In this document: piece by piece, positions 5,735-6,501 of the stretch | Layout: each line of letters starts with the position of its first letter | How positions within the stretch are numbered: position 1 is the stretch's first letter | Source: Chitinophaga pinensis | GTDB lineage: Bacteria; Planctomycetota; Phycisphaerae; Phycisphaerales; SM1A02 | Direction of reading: 5' to 3' | Assembly (NCBI GenBank): GCA_943329105.2 | Contig: CALQCP020000138.1 | Coordinates: forward strand, 1-6,501 | DNA: 6,501 nucleotides | Program-made: the position numbers and the translations under genes | The notes under the pieces: model-generated | Database searches by the model: none | Told to the model about the DNA's origin: nothing | Seen by the model: only the letters and a program-made list of their open reading frames with translations

Positions 5735-5771
5735 CCACCGGGCGCCTGACCTATCCTCAGCGCCCCGGTGG
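5735..5771 (+). promoter_or_regulatory. Inverted repeat across the promoter region and start codon of sigma factor 2
   Basis: CCACCGGGCGC (5735-5745) pairs with GCGC-C-CCGGTGG (5760-5771): 11 base pairs with one bulged C and a 14-base loop. The right arm contains the GTG start (5768-5770) and the loop contains the TATCCT element. There is no T tract after it, so it is not a standard intrinsic terminator, although it lies 13 bases after the upstream stop and could still help end transcription. It could also be an operator or an RNA hairpin that hides the start codon in read-through transcripts. Confidence 0.5.
5752..5757 (+). promoter_or_regulatory. Putative -10-like element TATCCT of sigma factor gene 2
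   Basis: TATCCT ends ten bases before GTG 5768 and matches the TA(C/T)NCT pattern before the other unit-starting genes. It lies in the loop of the inverted repeat at 5735-5771. The 17-base-spaced upstream hexamer shows no -35 similarity. Confidence 0.35.
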
Positions 5772-6501
5772 AAACAGATCACTTCCCAAGCACTCACGCC
5801 ACGTGGATCGACGCGCAGTTAACAATCGCTGAGCGTGGCGATGTTGACCGGGCACATCAAGTGAATTCCAGTGCGGCCACTGCCGCGCGCGCTGCTCTCC
5901 GTCGACACCTCATGGAGCGCTACTACGACGCACTGCGAATCTATGTGCGAACAAGTGCGCTGGTTCGACTTGGTGAGCCAGAGGAAATCGTTGCGGAGTT
6001 CTTCGTCCGGGCAGTCGATGCTCCGGATTTCCTGCGGCGCTGGCGCGATTCAAAGATGCCACTGCGTCGATGGATGATGAACGCCATGGCATTTCATTGC
6101 CGAGGTGAGCTGCGCGATCAGAACCGGTCGCGCGGTCGAATAGTAGGTGGCGATGGCCTAAATACACTGAAATCAGACGCTGTTGATCCAGCGCGCGCCT
6201 TCGACCATGCGTGGGCTGTAGCGCTCGCAAACGAAGCGATGTCAATCGCCATTGCTGACGCTGATGAGCGCGGTCGTCCAAATGATGCGCTGGCGTTTCG
6301 TTTGCATGTCATTGATGGGATGCCATATCGATCTATCGCTGCGCAGCTTTCTATGAGTGTTGCACAGGCCGAACACGCTGCGCGCCGGGTGAGTGACCGC
6401 ATGCGCGAAGCCGTGCGCGAAATTTTGCGCGAAGAAGGGGTCGTCCCACATGCGATGGACGCTGCTGTCGCTGAAGTCCTGCTACTTGTTGACGAGGCTG
6501 C
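5768..6501 (+). CDS. ECF-like RNA polymerase sigma factor (copy 2), 3'-truncated by the window edge
   Basis: The frame is open from GTG 5768 to the window end, 244 codons without a stop. GTG is the only usual start, because TGA at 5747 lies in the same frame upstream and the paralogue's conserved start aligns right here (DHFPSTHATW from residue 4). Region-2-like sequence includes ALRRHLMERY and MPLRRWMMNAMAFHCRG (98-114); the region-4 helix-turn-helix spans about 174-222 (VIDGMPYRSIAAQLSMSVAQ). The C-terminal AVAEVLLLVDEA aligns with the last residues of copy 1 (AVAEVLRLVGGE), so only a few codons should be missing. It lies 46 bases after the stop of the second surface protein and, by the pattern of the first unit, should be followed by another surface-protein gene. 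It is cytoplasmic, and its target promoters are unknown. Confidence 0.9.
   Translation, partial: METDHFPSTHATWIDAQLTIAERGDVDRAHQVNSSAATAARAALRRHLMERYYDALRIYVRTSALVRLGEPEEIVAEFFVRAVDAPDFLRRWRDSKMPLRRWMMNAMAFHCRGELRDQNRSRGRIVGGDGLNTLKSDAVDPARAFDHAWAVALANEAMSIAIADADERGRPNDALAFRLHVIDGMPYRSIAAQLSMSVAQAEHAARRVSDRMREAVREILREEGVVPHAMDAAVAEVLLLVDEA

Overview
The window looks like a chromosomal segment of a planctomycete, most likely of the class Phycisphaerae. The reasons are the GC-rich coding sequence, two secreted proteins that end in a paired dockerin-like domain of the type (N/D)GSDLGxLLxYWGP, the Asn/Asp-rich linkers of the type DCNxNxxxD...TNxNxIPDxCE that precede it, and two divergent paralogous ECF-like sigma factors close together. 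This assignment is family-based inference; there is no rRNA or other phylogenetic marker in the window.

Layout. 73-1692 (+): surface/secreted beta-helix protein with a dockerin-like C-terminus. 1734-1761: intrinsic terminator. 1795-2421 (+): stand-alone nucleotidyltransferase-fold protein. 2446-2841 and 2838-3155 (both -, overlapping by 4 bases): a HEPN/minimal-nucleotidyltransferase pair of the toxin-antitoxin type. 3204-3950 (+): ECF-like sigma factor. 4033-5721 (+): second surface protein, carrying two C-type-lectin-like domains and the same dockerin-like C-terminus. 5768 to the window end (+): a second paralogous sigma factor with a GTG start, cut only a few codons before its expected end. 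No RNA genes, CRISPR or transposase genes were seen, and there is no gene-free stretch over 300 bases.

How the parts fit. The main pattern is a repeated unit: one sigma factor followed by one large surface protein. The surface proteins share their ends: a cytoplasmic N-terminus of about 67-69 residues, a transmembrane helix, a second signal-peptide-like segment encoded by a nearly identical 57-base stretch, and the C-terminal linker plus dockerin. Their middles are unrelated: a beta-helix in one, lectin-like repeats in the other. This suggests a cassette array in which each surface protein has its own sigma factor and possibly a built-in membrane regulator. The nucleotidyltransferase and HEPN/MNT block sits between two such units and looks like an accessory island placed in the array.

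Four genes that begin transcription units have a TA(C/T)NCT hexamer 6-10 bases before the start codon. This would fit leaderless transcription from a -10-like element.
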